Notes: generated by a model from the sequence alone, not told the origin. A stretch of 64,000 nt of DNA from CAWJKP01 sp963843465 (GCA_963843465.1 CAWJKP010000007.1:124001-188000); one strand, 5' to 3'; counted from the first letter of the stretch, positions 15,345 to 25,409 are shown. Made by a program: numbers and translations.

Positions 15345-16612
15345 ATGCTCCGCAACTGGGGATTTCAACTGCCGACCCGCATCGAGTTCGGCCGCGGTGG
15401 CAGGCGAAAGCTGGGCTCGCTGGCCGGGGAGTTCGGCCGCTCGGCGCTGCTGGTCGGTTACCGGGATCGCACGGGGCTGGAGGAAGCCTACCGACGCGCG
15501 GAAGACGTGCTGCGCAGCGAAGGCATGGCGGTGGCCACGTTCTTCGAGGTGACACCCGAGCCGACGGCCGAGTCGATCGTCGCGGGGGCTCGGGCTGCCG
15601 GCGAGGCGTCGGCGGAGGTGATCGTGGCCCTGGGCGGCGGGAGCGTGATCGACGCCGCCAAGGGCATCGCCACCCTGGCCCGCCTGGGCGGGAGCCCCTG
15701 GGACTATGCCGACATCAATCCGCAGTCGCGGCCCATCACCGCCGCGCTGCCCGTGGTGGCCGTGCCCACGACCGCCGGCACCGGCTCGGAGGTCACCGCG
15801 GTCGCCGTCTTCACGCACCATCATCCGCCCCTTAGGACCGACGCAGAAACAAGTGTCTCCTTTCGCTCCGCGAAACAGCGCCGCTTTCGCGGAGCGAAAG
15901 GCGACAATCCGACAGATATTGATTCGCCGCCCCTTAAGGTCTCGATTCTCGGCCCGGCATCTATCCCAAGGTGGCCCTGATCGACCCCAACCTGGCCTTG
16001 GGATCTCCTCCCCAAATCACGGCCGCCTGCGGCGCGGACGCCTTGGGACACGCCATCGAGGCCTGCCTGAGCCGCCGGGCCAATCCCTTCTCCTCGGCGC
16101 TGGCCGGCCGGGCCGCGGCGCTGATCGTGGGAAACCTCGGCAACGCCGTCCGCCAGCCCGACGCCCCGGGACCCCGCGAGGCCCTGGCCTTGGCCGCCGC
16201 GATGGCCGGCGCGGCGCTGAACGAGGCGGGGGTTGTAGTCAATCACGCCATCGCCCACGCCCTGGGCGCTCTGCTCCAGATCCCTCACGGTCTGGCCGTG
16301 GCCATCGGCACGCCGCACCATCTCCGCTTCAACGCTGAAGTCGCCGTCGCGCCGTTGGCCGAATTGGCCGTTTGCTGCGGTCTTTCGGGCGCTACCGAGG
16401 AAGATCGAGCCCGCCGCTTCGTCGAGGCGGTCGTCTCGCTGCTCCGCTCGGTCGGGCTCCCCGATTGCATAGAGATCCCCCCGGACGCACCGGCCGACCT
16501 CATCGACCGGCTGGCGCAACGCGATGGAGAGCAGTTCCAGCTCGATCACCTGCAATCCGCGGAAGGTCGACGAGCCGGCCCTGAAGGAACTGTTAAAGGA
16601 GTTAGGAGTTAG
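15345..16612 (+). pseudogene. Iron-containing alcohol dehydrogenase, interrupted by a repeat and a frameshift
   Basis: The first part (to about 15825) is a normal group III alcohol dehydrogenase: FGRGGRRKLG, VALGGGSVIDAAKG, VPTTAGTGSEVT. The second part, in the +1-shifted frame from about 15960, continues ALIDPNLALG, GADALGHAIEACL, NHAIAHALG and IPHGLAVAI, retaining the Asp/His iron ligands. Between them are a 102-bp in-frame palindromic insertion flanked by 12-bp direct repeats and a one-base loss near 15958 (IPRWP instead of YPKVALIDP). The last residues (TVKGVRS) and the stop lie in another repeat. If the one-base loss is an error, the protein could be functional with a loop insertion. A likely role is aldehyde reduction next to the lyase. 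Confidence 0.85.
15825..15938. repeat. Palindromic insertion in the Fe-ADH gene with target-duplication-like ends
   Basis: CCGCCCCTTAGG at 15825 is repeated as CCGCCCCTTAAG at 15927, exactly 102 bp apart. Between them the inverted pair CCTTTCGCTCCGCGAAA / TTTCGCGGAGCGAAAGG (about 15859-15901) forms a hairpin. Removing one 102-bp unit restores FTHHHPPLKVSILGPA, a plausible uninterrupted family sequence. Confidence 0.88.
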
Positions 16613-16712
16613 GAGTCGAAAGTCAAGAGTTAAAAGGTAGAGCGGTAGCCGCGCGGCGCTCTCATGTCGCCTCCTCCCTTCTAACTTCTAACTCCTGATT
16701 CCTAACTTCTAA
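16598..16712. repeat. Inverted repeat at the convergent ends of Fe-ADH and TPR genes
   Basis: AGGAGTTAGGAGTTAGGAGT (about 16598) and TTCTAACTTCTAACTCCTGA (about 16679) are inverted copies, with AGTCAAGAGTTAAAAG between them. Both flanking genes end inside the element, so it provides two stop codons and could act as a bidirectional terminator. Confidence 0.8.
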
Positions 16713-17032
16713 GTCCTCTGCTGGACCTGGGCTTGGCGGGCGGCCATCAGTGCCCGCTCCGCCTCGGTGATCAGACCGGCCTTCTGGCAAAGCAGGCTCA
16801 GAGCGACGAAGCTGAACGGGTCGTCCGGCTCCAACTCGCAAACCCGGCGGGCGTGATCGATGGCCTCGTCGTGTTGCTCCAGATCGCTGTAGAATACGGC
16901 GATCGCCGAGTGGGCCAGGGCATAGTCGGGCTCCTCCTGGAGCAACTCCCGTAGCTTGCCGATCGCCTCCTCGACCTTTCCCCCCTCCTTTAGCTGGATC
17001 GCTTCGTCGTACCTCTCGTCCGCGGTGGGCAT
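16709..17032 (-). CDS. Small cytosolic TPR-type protein
   Basis: This 107-residue protein has about two and a half tetratricopeptide units: YDEAIQLKEGGKVEEAIGKL, HSAIAVFYSDLEQHDEAIDHA and FVALSLLCQKAGLITEAERAL. The start at 17032 (MPTADERYDEA) fits small planctomycete TPR proteins; the frame is open further upstream to 17089 without good support. No signal peptide is present. It probably mediates a protein contact. It is convergent with the Fe-ADH. Confidence 0.78.
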   Translation of the reverse strand: MPTADERYDEAIQLKEGGKVEEAIGKLRELLQEEPDYALAHSAIAVFYSDLEQHDEAIDHARRVCELEPDDPFSFVALSLLCQKAGLITEAERALMAARQAQVQQRT

Positions 17033-17363
17033 AACGGCAAGTCTCCCTTCGATGCGGCAGAAGCCGGGGCGGGAACAGGGCCCAGGCACATTGTGTCCCC
17101 AAGTGTATGCTTGCCAGCCCCGGGGGGCCAGTGTCTAAGTGTGGCACGGCCTCGAAGCGGCATCCCTTATCCCTTCCTACTCCCGGAGAGGGAGGTGGAC
17201 TCCTTTGCCGGTACCGGAGGAAGTTTGCAGCCCAGTTGTTCCATCACCCACGGAAGTTTCTGCACGCGAGCACTGCAACCTGCACGGCTTGTGCCGACAG
17301 ATCGCCCGTCTGATAATGCAGCCAAGGACCATCAACCAAGCCGACCATCGCCGAGGCCCGAAG
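17033..17363. other. Intergenic region between TPR and glycosidase genes
   Basis: This 331-bp divergent gap must hold promoters for both neighbours. A CCTACTCCCGGAGAGGGAGG segment (about 17175) resembles the CCCTCTCCC repeat family. I see no supported gene and no clear promoter match. Confidence 0.4.
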
Positions 17364-19010
17364 ATGAAAGATCGCGTAACCATCCGTTCAATCATTTTCC
17401 TGGTCACTATGGCGATCCTTTTGGGCCGTCCGGCCTTGCGGCTGGCCAGGGCTGAGCCTTCCCAAGGGATGTACTTCGCCAAGAAGCAGTACGTCGCGAA
17501 ACCACTGCCGACGTTCGCCGAGACCAAGGGCAAGCTGCCCAGCCCGATCTTCGACGAGAACCCCTTGTACGTCCAGATGTACTGGAAGACTTGGGAGCTG
17601 GGGTTCCGCAACTTCTACGAGCCCAAGCCGGGAAGCGGGTTCGTGAGTCAGTTCATCGACGCCGCCTTCAACCAGAACATTTTCCTCTGGGACACCTGCT
17701 TCATGACCATGTTCTGCAACTACGGGCATCCCCTGGTTCCCGGGATCTGCTCGCTGGACAACTTTTATGCCAAGCAGTATGAGGACGGCGAAATCTGCCG
17801 GGAGATCAATCGCACGACGGGGCGGGACTATGTAGAGTGGGTGAACCGGGAGCAGAAGGATCTGTTCAGCCGTTGGAGCCATTTCTCCGTTGTGTATACG
17901 GGCCGTGAGGTTCCTCAGCCGCGTCCGCACCTGACGCTCGACGCCCTGAACCATCCCATCTTCGCGTGGGCTGAACTGGAGAGCATTCGCGTGACAGGAG
18001 ACCGCTGCCGCCTGAAGCTCGTCTACGAACCGTTGGTTCGGTACTACCATGCGATGAAAACGTATATCCGCCAAGGCAGCGGCCTCTACATGACCGACTG
18101 GGCCAGCATGGACAACGCTCCGCGCAACCCGTACTTGGAAAAGGGCGGCACGGCCGTGGACACCTCCTCGGAGATGGTCTTGTTCGGCAACCAACTTGCC
18201 GAGATCGCCGACCTGCTGGGGAAGAAAGACGAAGCCAGAGCGTTCCGCAAGGAAGCGGCGGAGCTGGCGCAGGTCATCAACGCGAAAATGTGGGACTCCA
18301 GGCGGAAGTTCTACTTCGACCTGACCGTCGATGGCAGGCAGGCCCCGGCGAAGACGGTCGCCGCCTTCTGGACATTGCTGGCGGGCGTGGCATCGCCCGA
18401 GCAGGCCGACGCCCTGGCGGCCGAACTGCGCAATCCCCAGAGCTTCGGACGCAAGCACCGCGTGCCGAGCACTCCGGCCGACCAGTCGGGCTTTGATCCC
18501 TTGGGCGGCTATTGGCGCGGCTCCGTCTGGCCATCCACCAATACCATGGTCATTCGCGGGCTGGAGCGTTACGGCAAGCACGACCTGGCCCGCGAGATCG
18601 CCTTGGAAGACCTGCGGATCGTCGGCGAGGTCTTTCGCACGACAGGCACTGTGTGGGAGAATTACGCCCCGGATGCTGCAAAGCCAGGGAAACCGGCAAA
18701 GGCGGATCTCGTCGGCTGGACGGGCATCGTCCCTATCGTTTACTTCCTCGAATACGGCATCGGGCTCAGGGCTGACGCCCCCAACAACCGATTGACCTGG
18801 GCGCTGAACTCTGCGAAACGCTGCGGCTGTGAGCGGTTCCGCTTCAACGGTCATACGGCGACGCTGGTTGCCCAGCCGTCGAACGACCCTGCGGGGTTGG
18901 TCGAAGTGATCGTTGAGTCGGACGGCCAGTTCCAACTAGGGATGGAAAGAGGCGGGAAGAGGTGGGATTTCATCGTCAAGACCGGGAAAAATCGCTTTAC
19001 GCTTGAGTGA
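17364..19010 (+). CDS. Secreted (alpha/alpha)6-barrel glycoside hydrolase, GH63/GH37-like
   Basis: The 548-residue product has a signal peptide (MKDRVTIRSIIFLVTMAILL, cleavage after about residue 30). The barrel shows FLWDTCFMTMFCNYG near residue 110, TDWASMDNAPRNP, GGYWRGSVWPSTNTMVIRGL and TVWENYAPD. This matches the inverting glucosidase/trehalase clan, which includes mannosylglycerate hydrolase. The Asp of TDWASMDN and the Glu of TVWENY are candidate acid and base (family knowledge). The substrate is uncertain. The ATG at 17364 follows CGAAG and opens directly into the signal peptide. It is convergent with the large secreted protein, only 36 bp away. Confidence 0.82.
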   Translation: MKDRVTIRSIIFLVTMAILLGRPALRLARAEPSQGMYFAKKQYVAKPLPTFAETKGKLPSPIFDENPLYVQMYWKTWELGFRNFYEPKPGSGFVSQFIDAAFNQNIFLWDTCFMTMFCNYGHPLVPGICSLDNFYAKQYEDGEICREINRTTGRDYVEWVNREQKDLFSRWSHFSVVYTGREVPQPRPHLTLDALNHPIFAWAELESIRVTGDRCRLKLVYEPLVRYYHAMKTYIRQGSGLYMTDWASMDNAPRNPYLEKGGTAVDTSSEMVLFGNQLAEIADLLGKKDEARAFRKEAAELAQVINAKMWDSRRKFYFDLTVDGRQAPAKTVAAFWTLLAGVASPEQADALAAELRNPQSFGRKHRVPSTPADQSGFDPLGGYWRGSVWPSTNTMVIRGLERYGKHDLAREIALEDLRIVGEVFRTTGTVWENYAPDAAKPGKPAKADLVGWTGIVPIVYFLEYGIGLRADAPNNRLTWALNSAKRCGCERFRFNGHTATLVAQPSNDPAGLVEVIVESDGQFQLGMERGGKRWDFIVKTGKNRFTLE

Positions 19011-19046
19011 CGCGGAGTGCAGTCCCCGCCCCCCACGTCGTTCAAG

Positions 19047-22000
19047 CTAACGTGCTGCGGCGGTCGCGCGCTGTTGCAATACAAAGGTCTTGCTGTTGCC
19101 CGGTGGCAGGACGACGGTTTCCTCGAAACGAGCCAACGGACCGCCGGGGGCTGAGGTCAGGCGGGCCGTCAGCGGCGCGTCGGTCGGATTATGGGCCTCG
19201 GCAAACCAAAGGCCCGGCTCCTGCCAGTTGACCAGCAGCTTCACTGCCGGATTGTCAGCCACGAGGGGATGGCCGATAAACACGTCGCTGTCGGCCTCGG
19301 TCAGGTCGAGCTCGGCATAGGCACGACCATCGCGGATCGGCAGGGCGCGGAAGTTCGGCCCGGTGCGGAGCCGATCCACAAGGCATACCGACCAATTGTC
19401 GTGAAGATTCTCGACGCACGCGGTAAGGAACCCGGGCAGGTCGGTCTTCGGCAATCGGGCTTCGACGGCTTCGCCTTGGGCATCTACGTGCCAGAGGAGG
19501 TAGTTGTCCAAGGGTTTGCCGCGAGTGAGCCGCGGCGTGTAGGCGGTCTTGCCCGGCACGGCCGCGCCGAAGGCTGCCGCGTAGGCCAGGATCTTCTCCG
19601 TGGACAGCCCGCCTTCGGCCCCCGCGAAGGCCACGCGGTAGGCAATCAGCTCGCCTTGGGCCAAGGTCGATTTGCCCGGCTGGTAGAACAGCTCGACGAC
19701 GCCGCTGGAGCCCGGCGTCCAACGGTAACGGATGGGGCCTTCCATCGGCATGAGGACCACCGATCCGCCGGCATTGTCGAGGGTGAACAGCGTGCCGCGA
19801 TCGAAGTTGCCCTCGGCGGTCTGCACCCGCCGGCCGCCGGAGTGCAGCAGCCAATTACCGCCCGTGTACATGATGCGGAGACCCTTGAGAGCGTCCAGGG
19901 TGAGGGGTTCCTTGAGTTTCACGCGGGTCTCGTGCCATCCGAGGCGGAAGCCGCGGGTCAGCCAGTTGGCGGCGTAGGTGCGGGCGAAGCCTTCGATCTT
20001 GCGGGTCGGGATCAGCCGGTGCCAGCTTCCCCAGGAATTGCCCGATCCGTCCTGCGGCTGCTGGTACGGGTGGCCCAGCGGCGTGGTCTTCGCTCCGGTT
20101 TCGGCCGGGTCGTAGCCCAGGCGGATGTCGGCCTGGCCGACGGCGATCTCCGGCCCGACCATATACGTCTGGGGATAGGCGAAGAGGGTGGGGATTTCGC
20201 CGGGTACTTGAAGCTCAAACTGGATTCGCGCGGTGGGGAACCCGGCGGGGGCGCCGTCAATCGGCAGCGTCGGCGAGTTGGCCGTCAGGCTGACGGCGGG
20301 GCAGACCGCCATGTCGAGCCGGCCTTTAGAGGCCGTAATGCCCATGTTGGCCGAGAAGCCGACGGGGGTCCAGTACTGGCCGCCGGCGGCGGTTCTCAGC
20401 CGCGCACTGCCGAGGAAGTTGCAGCGGTCACTGCAGAAGAACTCCTCCATGTTGAGGTTGCGGTTCCAAAACGACATGCTCACGGCCCGTCGCCCGCGGA
20501 GGTCCTCGACCACCAACGTGAAGCCTCGCTGCTGGCAGTTGGCCAAGACCAGCTCTTGCTCGAAGGTCTTGGCGCCGCCGGGCTGCCAGCGGCGGAACAG
20601 CTCGCGGTCGCCGTCATGGAGCGTGACCGATCTCAATCCGGCCTCCGAGGCGACGCGGAACCGCAGGCGGTATTGCCACTGGTCGGGCCGCCACCACAGA
20701 CCGTTGGAACCGACGAGCCGGTTGGGGCTCTCCCAGACGAGGATCTGCGGGCCGTTGGTGATGTACTGCGAGCCGCTGCCGCTGAAGGACCATGCCCCCT
20801 CGTGCCACCGGCCGCAGAGATCCTTCAGCCCGCGGTGGGCGATCACTCTCCAGCCCTCGGCGGCCCGGCGGGCGAGCTGGTCAGGGCTGCTGAGGAACTC
20901 CAGCGCCAGCGCCGCCTGGCAGCCGCCCAACCCCTGGAGATAGAGAAAATCGTCCAACGCGCTGTCGATCGGCCGACCGTCCTCGAAACTGACGATGGGA
21001 AACGAGTTGTAGAGCTTGTAGTCGGCCGGCGGCAGGAAGTTCCGCCGGTGGTTCCAGAAGCCGTTGATGGCATGTTGTTGCACCAGCTCGTTGATGTAGT
21101 CGAAATAGGCTTGGGTTCGGTTGCGCTGGTTGGTGGCCAGGCGGCGGTCGGCCAACAACATGTGCGGCTTGGGGAACCGCACGTCGTCGCCGAAGACGTA
21201 AAGGTGGTTGCCTTGGGCGTCCTCGTAGGTCAGGCCGGGCACGGCCAGGAATTGCTCGTCGGAGGCCGCGGCACACTCCTTGACGAGCCGGTCCCAGCCG
21301 CCCTGGTCCATCTTCAGGCTGTCCTCCAGGAACACGAGGAACTGGAGCTTCGCCGCCTTCGCCGCGCGGACATAGTCGGCCACCGTGCCGGCGCCGGACG
21401 ATAGCGCCGTGCGCGCACCGATCAGTCCTTGGACTTGGGGCATGTCGTGCATCGGGCCCGGCTTCGTCCATTGGATCACCGGCGGGATCTCCCAGGGCGT
21501 CACCGGCGGATCGAGCACTATCTTCGGCGTCTTCATGCCGCCCATGCCGGCCGCCAGCGACGGCTCCGCCAGCCAAACCACCGTATTGGCCAGTAGCCGC
21601 AGCCAATCGCTGGGCTTGCCGCCGGCGCCGGCCGAGAGCATGGCCTCGGCCGTCGGGCAGTTGTACGGCGGCGTGAACAGCCAATGGCTGCGGATGCCTA
21701 CCACGGCCAGCCGCCCGGGACCGACGGGTCGCAGGCCCATCAGGGCGGGCGAGCCGGCCAGCGGCTCCTTGGGAATCCAGGGCTGGAGCTGTTCGTCGTT
21801 GCGGACCTCGCGGACACCCTTGTGCGTAGCGGCCCCGCGGACCACAACCGTCCAGGCGGGAGCGAAATCCAGCGACATGGGCGGCTCCCAGCCGGTGGTA
21901 CTCCCGGCCGTCACCGTGAGCAGCCCACGCACGCCCTGATTCACCGGCGCGGATACCCGGTTGGTCCACGAGAGCTCGCATCCCATGCTGTCTTTGGCCA

Positions 22001-22403
22001 GGTTCTCCTTGTCGCCGTCCTGGAGGACTTCCCAGCGAGGCCTCGCGCCCAGGGCGGCCAGCCACTGGTTCGTGGCGGGCCAGTCCTTCATCTGCCAGGC
22101 CCCTTCGGGGTTGCAGACCAGGGCGCCGCCACCCCGGGCCAGGAACCCGTCGACGGCCTTGCGCTGGGCGTCGCTCATGGTCGTGACCACGACGACGTTG
22201 TACCTCCCAGTCGCCAGCCGCTCGGCCATTTTCGCCGGCGGGCACGCATCGACCTCCAGTCCCAGCGCCACCATCGGCCGGACGACATAATGGTTGTGGA
22301 CCCAGCCGGTGGCGAACAGTACGGCCGGCCGCTGTTGGGCGGCCCGGCTCGGTGCGGTGATCAGCAACAGGCCGATTACAAAGACCAGGACTCGGTCCGA
22401 CAT
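19047..22403 (-). CDS. Very large secreted protein with a degenerate PHP-like domain
   Basis: The protein is 1,118 residues with a signal peptide (MSDRVLVFVIGLLLITAPSRA). The N-terminal 280 residues resemble a glutamine-amidotransferase/ThuA-like fold (LFATGWVHNHYVVRP, VVVTTMSDAQRKAVDGFLARGGGALVCNPEG). Residues about 340-460 follow the PHP pattern (VADYVRAAKAAKLQFLVFLEDSLKM, FLAVPGLTYEDAQGNHLYVFG), but the usual N-terminal HxH metal motif is missing. The remainder is beta-rich with no named family. The start at 22403 has GGAGCATG context and gives the best signal peptide. It is intact despite its length. The function is unknown; its neighbours suggest glycan handling. Confidence 0.75.
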   Translation of the reverse strand: MSDRVLVFVIGLLLITAPSRAAQQRPAVLFATGWVHNHYVVRPMVALGLEVDACPPAKMAERLATGRYNVVVVTTMSDAQRKAVDGFLARGGGALVCNPEGAWQMKDWPATNQWLAALGARPRWEVLQDGDKENLAKDSMGCELSWTNRVSAPVNQGVRGLLTVTAGSTTGWEPPMSLDFAPAWTVVVRGAATHKGVREVRNDEQLQPWIPKEPLAGSPALMGLRPVGPGRLAVVGIRSHWLFTPPYNCPTAEAMLSAGAGGKPSDWLRLLANTVVWLAEPSLAAGMGGMKTPKIVLDPPVTPWEIPPVIQWTKPGPMHDMPQVQGLIGARTALSSGAGTVADYVRAAKAAKLQFLVFLEDSLKMDQGGWDRLVKECAAASDEQFLAVPGLTYEDAQGNHLYVFGDDVRFPKPHMLLADRRLATNQRNRTQAYFDYINELVQQHAINGFWNHRRNFLPPADYKLYNSFPIVSFEDGRPIDSALDDFLYLQGLGGCQAALALEFLSSPDQLARRAAEGWRVIAHRGLKDLCGRWHEGAWSFSGSGSQYITNGPQILVWESPNRLVGSNGLWWRPDQWQYRLRFRVASEAGLRSVTLHDGDRELFRRWQPGGAKTFEQELVLANCQQRGFTLVVEDLRGRRAVSMSFWNRNLNMEEFFCSDRCNFLGSARLRTAAGGQYWTPVGFSANMGITASKGRLDMAVCPAVSLTANSPTLPIDGAPAGFPTARIQFELQVPGEIPTLFAYPQTYMVGPEIAVGQADIRLGYDPAETGAKTTPLGHPYQQPQDGSGNSWGSWHRLIPTRKIEGFARTYAANWLTRGFRLGWHETRVKLKEPLTLDALKGLRIMYTGGNWLLHSGGRRVQTAEGNFDRGTLFTLDNAGGSVVLMPMEGPIRYRWTPGSSGVVELFYQPGKSTLAQGELIAYRVAFAGAEGGLSTEKILAYAAAFGAAVPGKTAYTPRLTRGKPLDNYLLWHVDAQGEAVEARLPKTDLPGFLTACVENLHDNWSVCLVDRLRTGPNFRALPIRDGRAYAELDLTEADSDVFIGHPLVADNPAVKLLVNWQEPGLWFAEAHNPTDAPLTARLTSAPGGPLARFEETVVLPPGNSKTFVLQQRATAAAR

Positions 22404-22762
22404 CGCATGCTCCTTCCCGAGTGGCGGTGGAACCGGATTCTCGGCGGACGGGCGACAAGCCACACCGGGACCGGCTAAGGGGAGATTATCCCGGACGGTA
22501 GTCCGGAATTCCAGTCCTGTTTTCTGGAGACATAATTCAAGAAACGGTTCGGGATGGGAACTCCACGGTGTCCCGCAACTACTGGAACAGCGGCCTCAGC
22601 AGCATGACCCACGACTTCCAACGGTGGATAATCGCGCGAGGCCTGTGCCAGAATAGCGCTGACTGGCCGGCCATGCGGACCATAAGCGGCGATTGGCCGC
22701 CACGCCGCTTCTTGACGCTGAAGCCTCTTCCGCACGCGGAGAGCAGACTTCCGGAGCCCGAC
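22404..22762. other. Divergent intergenic region before the GH36 gene
   Basis: About 360 bp between two divergent secreted-protein genes. The frame leading into the GH36 signal peptide is open here but shows no family sequence. No repeat, RNA or clear promoter was recognised. Confidence 0.4.
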
Positions 22763-25409
22763 ATGAACACGAGATTCGCAAGCGCACGACGGCCGTACCT
22801 TGGCATCATGATCCTGGCCCTGGCTGCCGTCGCCCGGCCGGAGCGGGCAGACGCGCTGGCCCCAACACCCGAAGAGATCGATGCCGTGGGCCGATTCACC
22901 GCCGAGAAACTCCTCGGCGCCGAGGCGGCCAATCTGCCGTTCTCCTTCGTCTATTCGGGCAAGCCGTCAGGCCAGTTGCTCAAGACGTGGCAGCGGAACG
23001 CAAAGAGCGAAGACCTGGACGCCAACCGCCACCGCACGACCGTCGAGTACCTCGACCCGACGTCGGGTCTCCAAGTCCGCTGCCAGGCGATCGAGTACGG
23101 CGATTTCCCCACCGTCGAGTGGACGCTTTACTTCAAGAACACCGGCGCCGCCGACACGCCGATCCTGGAAAAGGTCCTGGCACTCGATACGGCGTGGCAG
23201 CGCTCGGGCGACCGCGAGTTCCTGCTGCACCATGCCGTCGGCTCGCCGGCAAGCCGGTCGGACTACGGCCCGCTGGAAACCCCGCTGGGGCCCCGGGCCT
23301 CGAAGCGGATCGCCGGCGCCGGCGGCCGCCCGACCAACAGCGACTGGTCCTGCTTCAACCTCCAGGAGGGCGACCGGGGCACGATCATCGTCGTCGGCTG
23401 GCCGGCACAGTGGGCCGGCGAGTTCGTCCGCGACGCCGGCCGCGGCATCCACGTCCGCGCCGGACAGGAGGTGGTCCATACGAAGCTGCTCCCGGGCGAA
23501 GAGATCCGCAGCCCGCTCATGGTGTTGCAGTTCTGGCGCGGCGACCGCAGCCGCTCGCAGAATCTCTGGCGGCGGTGGATGATGGCCCACAGCATGCCCA
23601 GGCCGGGCGGCAAGCTGCCGCCGCCGCAGTTCGTGGCCTCCAGCTCGCGGGCCTACGGAGAGATGATCGGCGCCAACCAGCAGAACCAGATCATGCACAT
23701 CGACCGCTACCTGGAGGAAGGGCTCAAGCTCGACTGCTGGTGGATGGATGCCGGCTGGTACATCCAGGAGCACGGCTGGCCGCAGGTGGGCACATGGGAA
23801 GTCGATCCGCGGCGGTTCCCCCAAGGCTTCCGTCCCATCAGCGACCACGCGCACGCCAAGGGGGTGAAGATCCTCGTCTGGTTCGAGCCGGAGCGCGTTG
23901 CGCCCGGCACGTGGCTCTACACGCACCACCCGGAGTGGCTCTTGCACGCCTGGCCGGGCAAAGAGCATCCGCTGGCCGGCTTGCGCGGTGGGCCTCCGGC
24001 AGTGAAGGCGAGCCGTGCGTCAGCCGTAATACGTCGCAGAAGACCCTCACGATGGCCAACATCCGCTGGGAACCGGGGCAACTCTCGTTTCACCCCGGCC
24101 CCAAGGGCCAGTACAGCGTGGTGCGGTGGACCGCGCCCCAGGCCGGCGAATATGCGGTCCATGCCGCCTTTCTGGGCATCGATCAGCAAACCACGACCGA
24201 CGTCCACCTCCTCGCAGGCGGCCGCTCCGTCTTCGACGGCTGGATCAACCTCCACGGACAAGGCCGGCGGACCGCCTACGACGGCAAGCTCACGGTGGCC
24301 CAAGGCGACACGTTGGACTGCGTCGTCGGCTTCGGCAACGGCACGTACGTCTGCGACTCGACGGGCCTGGAATTCCGCGTGACCGGACCGGCGGGCAAGA
24401 CCTACGATGCCGCGAAGCAGTTCGACACGGAGCACAATCCCCACGGCCCCTGGAGCTACGGCCAGTTGAAGCCGGGCCCCTCACCCCGCAGCGGCACCTT
24501 CCGGCCCTACGACCGGCGCACGCGGGCCGACGAAGACGGCATGCGCCTGCTGAACCTCGGCGACCCGGCGGCGCGACAATGGCTCACCGAACACGTCGAC
24601 AAGCTCCTGACCGAGCAGGGCATCGACCTCTATCGCCAGGACTTCAACATCGACCCGCTGGGCTTCTCGCGCGCGGCCGACGCCGAAGACCGCCAGGGCA
24701 TCGCGGAGAACAAGCACGTCTGCGGCTACCTGGCCTACTGGGACGAGCTGCGGCGGCGGCATCCCAACATGCTCATCGACTCGTGCGCCAGCGGCGGCCG
24801 CCGCAACGATCTGGAGACCATGCGCCGCGCCGTGCCCCTGTGGCGGAGCGATTACGCCTTCGAGCCGATCGGCCAGCAGTGCATGACCTACGGCATCTCG
24901 CTGTGGCTCCCCTATCACGGCACCGGCACGGTGGCCAGCTCCGGGCGCCGTATTACGGCGGCGGGCTGACGGCCATCGAGCCCTACGCGTTCTGGAGCAA
25001 CGCCGCGCCGAGCCTCGGCAGCGGGATCAACGTCCGCGTGCGCCAGATCGACTACGGCACGCTGCGGAGGCTGTACCGCCAGTGGCGGCAGCTCAGCGAG
25101 TTCTACTACGCCGATTTCTATCCGCTGACGCCCTACACGCAGGACAACCGCGCGTGGATCGCCTGGCAGTTCAACGACCCGGAGCGCGCGGCAGGGGCCG
25201 TCCAGGCGTTCCGGCGTGCCGAGTGCGGCGCCGAGGAGTCGCGCCTTCAACTCCACGACCTGGTGCCCGAGGCGACCTACGAGATCACCTCGCTGGAGCA
25301 GCCCGGCACGGCCCGTGCCACCGGCCGCGAGCTGATGACCGAGGGTCTGCGGATCGTACTGCGCGAGAAGCCCTTGGCCGCCGTCGTACTCTACCGAATG
25401 GCGAAGTGA
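22763..25409 (+). pseudogene. GH36-type alpha-galactosidase, frameshifted, with a foreign module inserted in the barrel
   Basis: A secreted alpha-galactosidase (signal peptide MNTRFASARRPYLGIMILAL) has an N-terminal beta domain, then barrel motifs LDCWWMDAGWY, KILVWFEPERVAPGTW, LYRQDFNIDPLGF (nucleophile Asp) and DSCASGGRRNDLE...LWRSDYAF (acid/base Asp). It lies in three frames. Frame 2 runs to about 24000 and the next frame to about 24945, ending at GTVASSGRR. Then the third resumes at APYYGGGLTAIEPYAFW. Between 24000 and 24530, inside the barrel between HPEWLL and LLNLGDPAARQWL, sits a beta-sandwich-like module (IRWEPGQLSFHPGPKGQYSV ... NPHGPWSYG) foreign to GH36. Both an insertion and two shifts make it probably inactive as assembled. 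Confidence 0.82.

Noticed and set aside
14478..16612. Phosphonate biosynthesis (PEP mutase plus alcohol dehydrogenase)
   Set aside because: The lyase has KRCGH rather than the EDKxxxxxNS motif of PEP mutase, and no phosphonopyruvate decarboxylase is nearby.
9362..16612. Rhamnose/fucose microcompartment locus
   Set aside because: Only rhamnulokinase and a broken Fe-ADH are present; no shell protein, aldolase or CoA-acylating aldehyde dehydrogenase is in the window.
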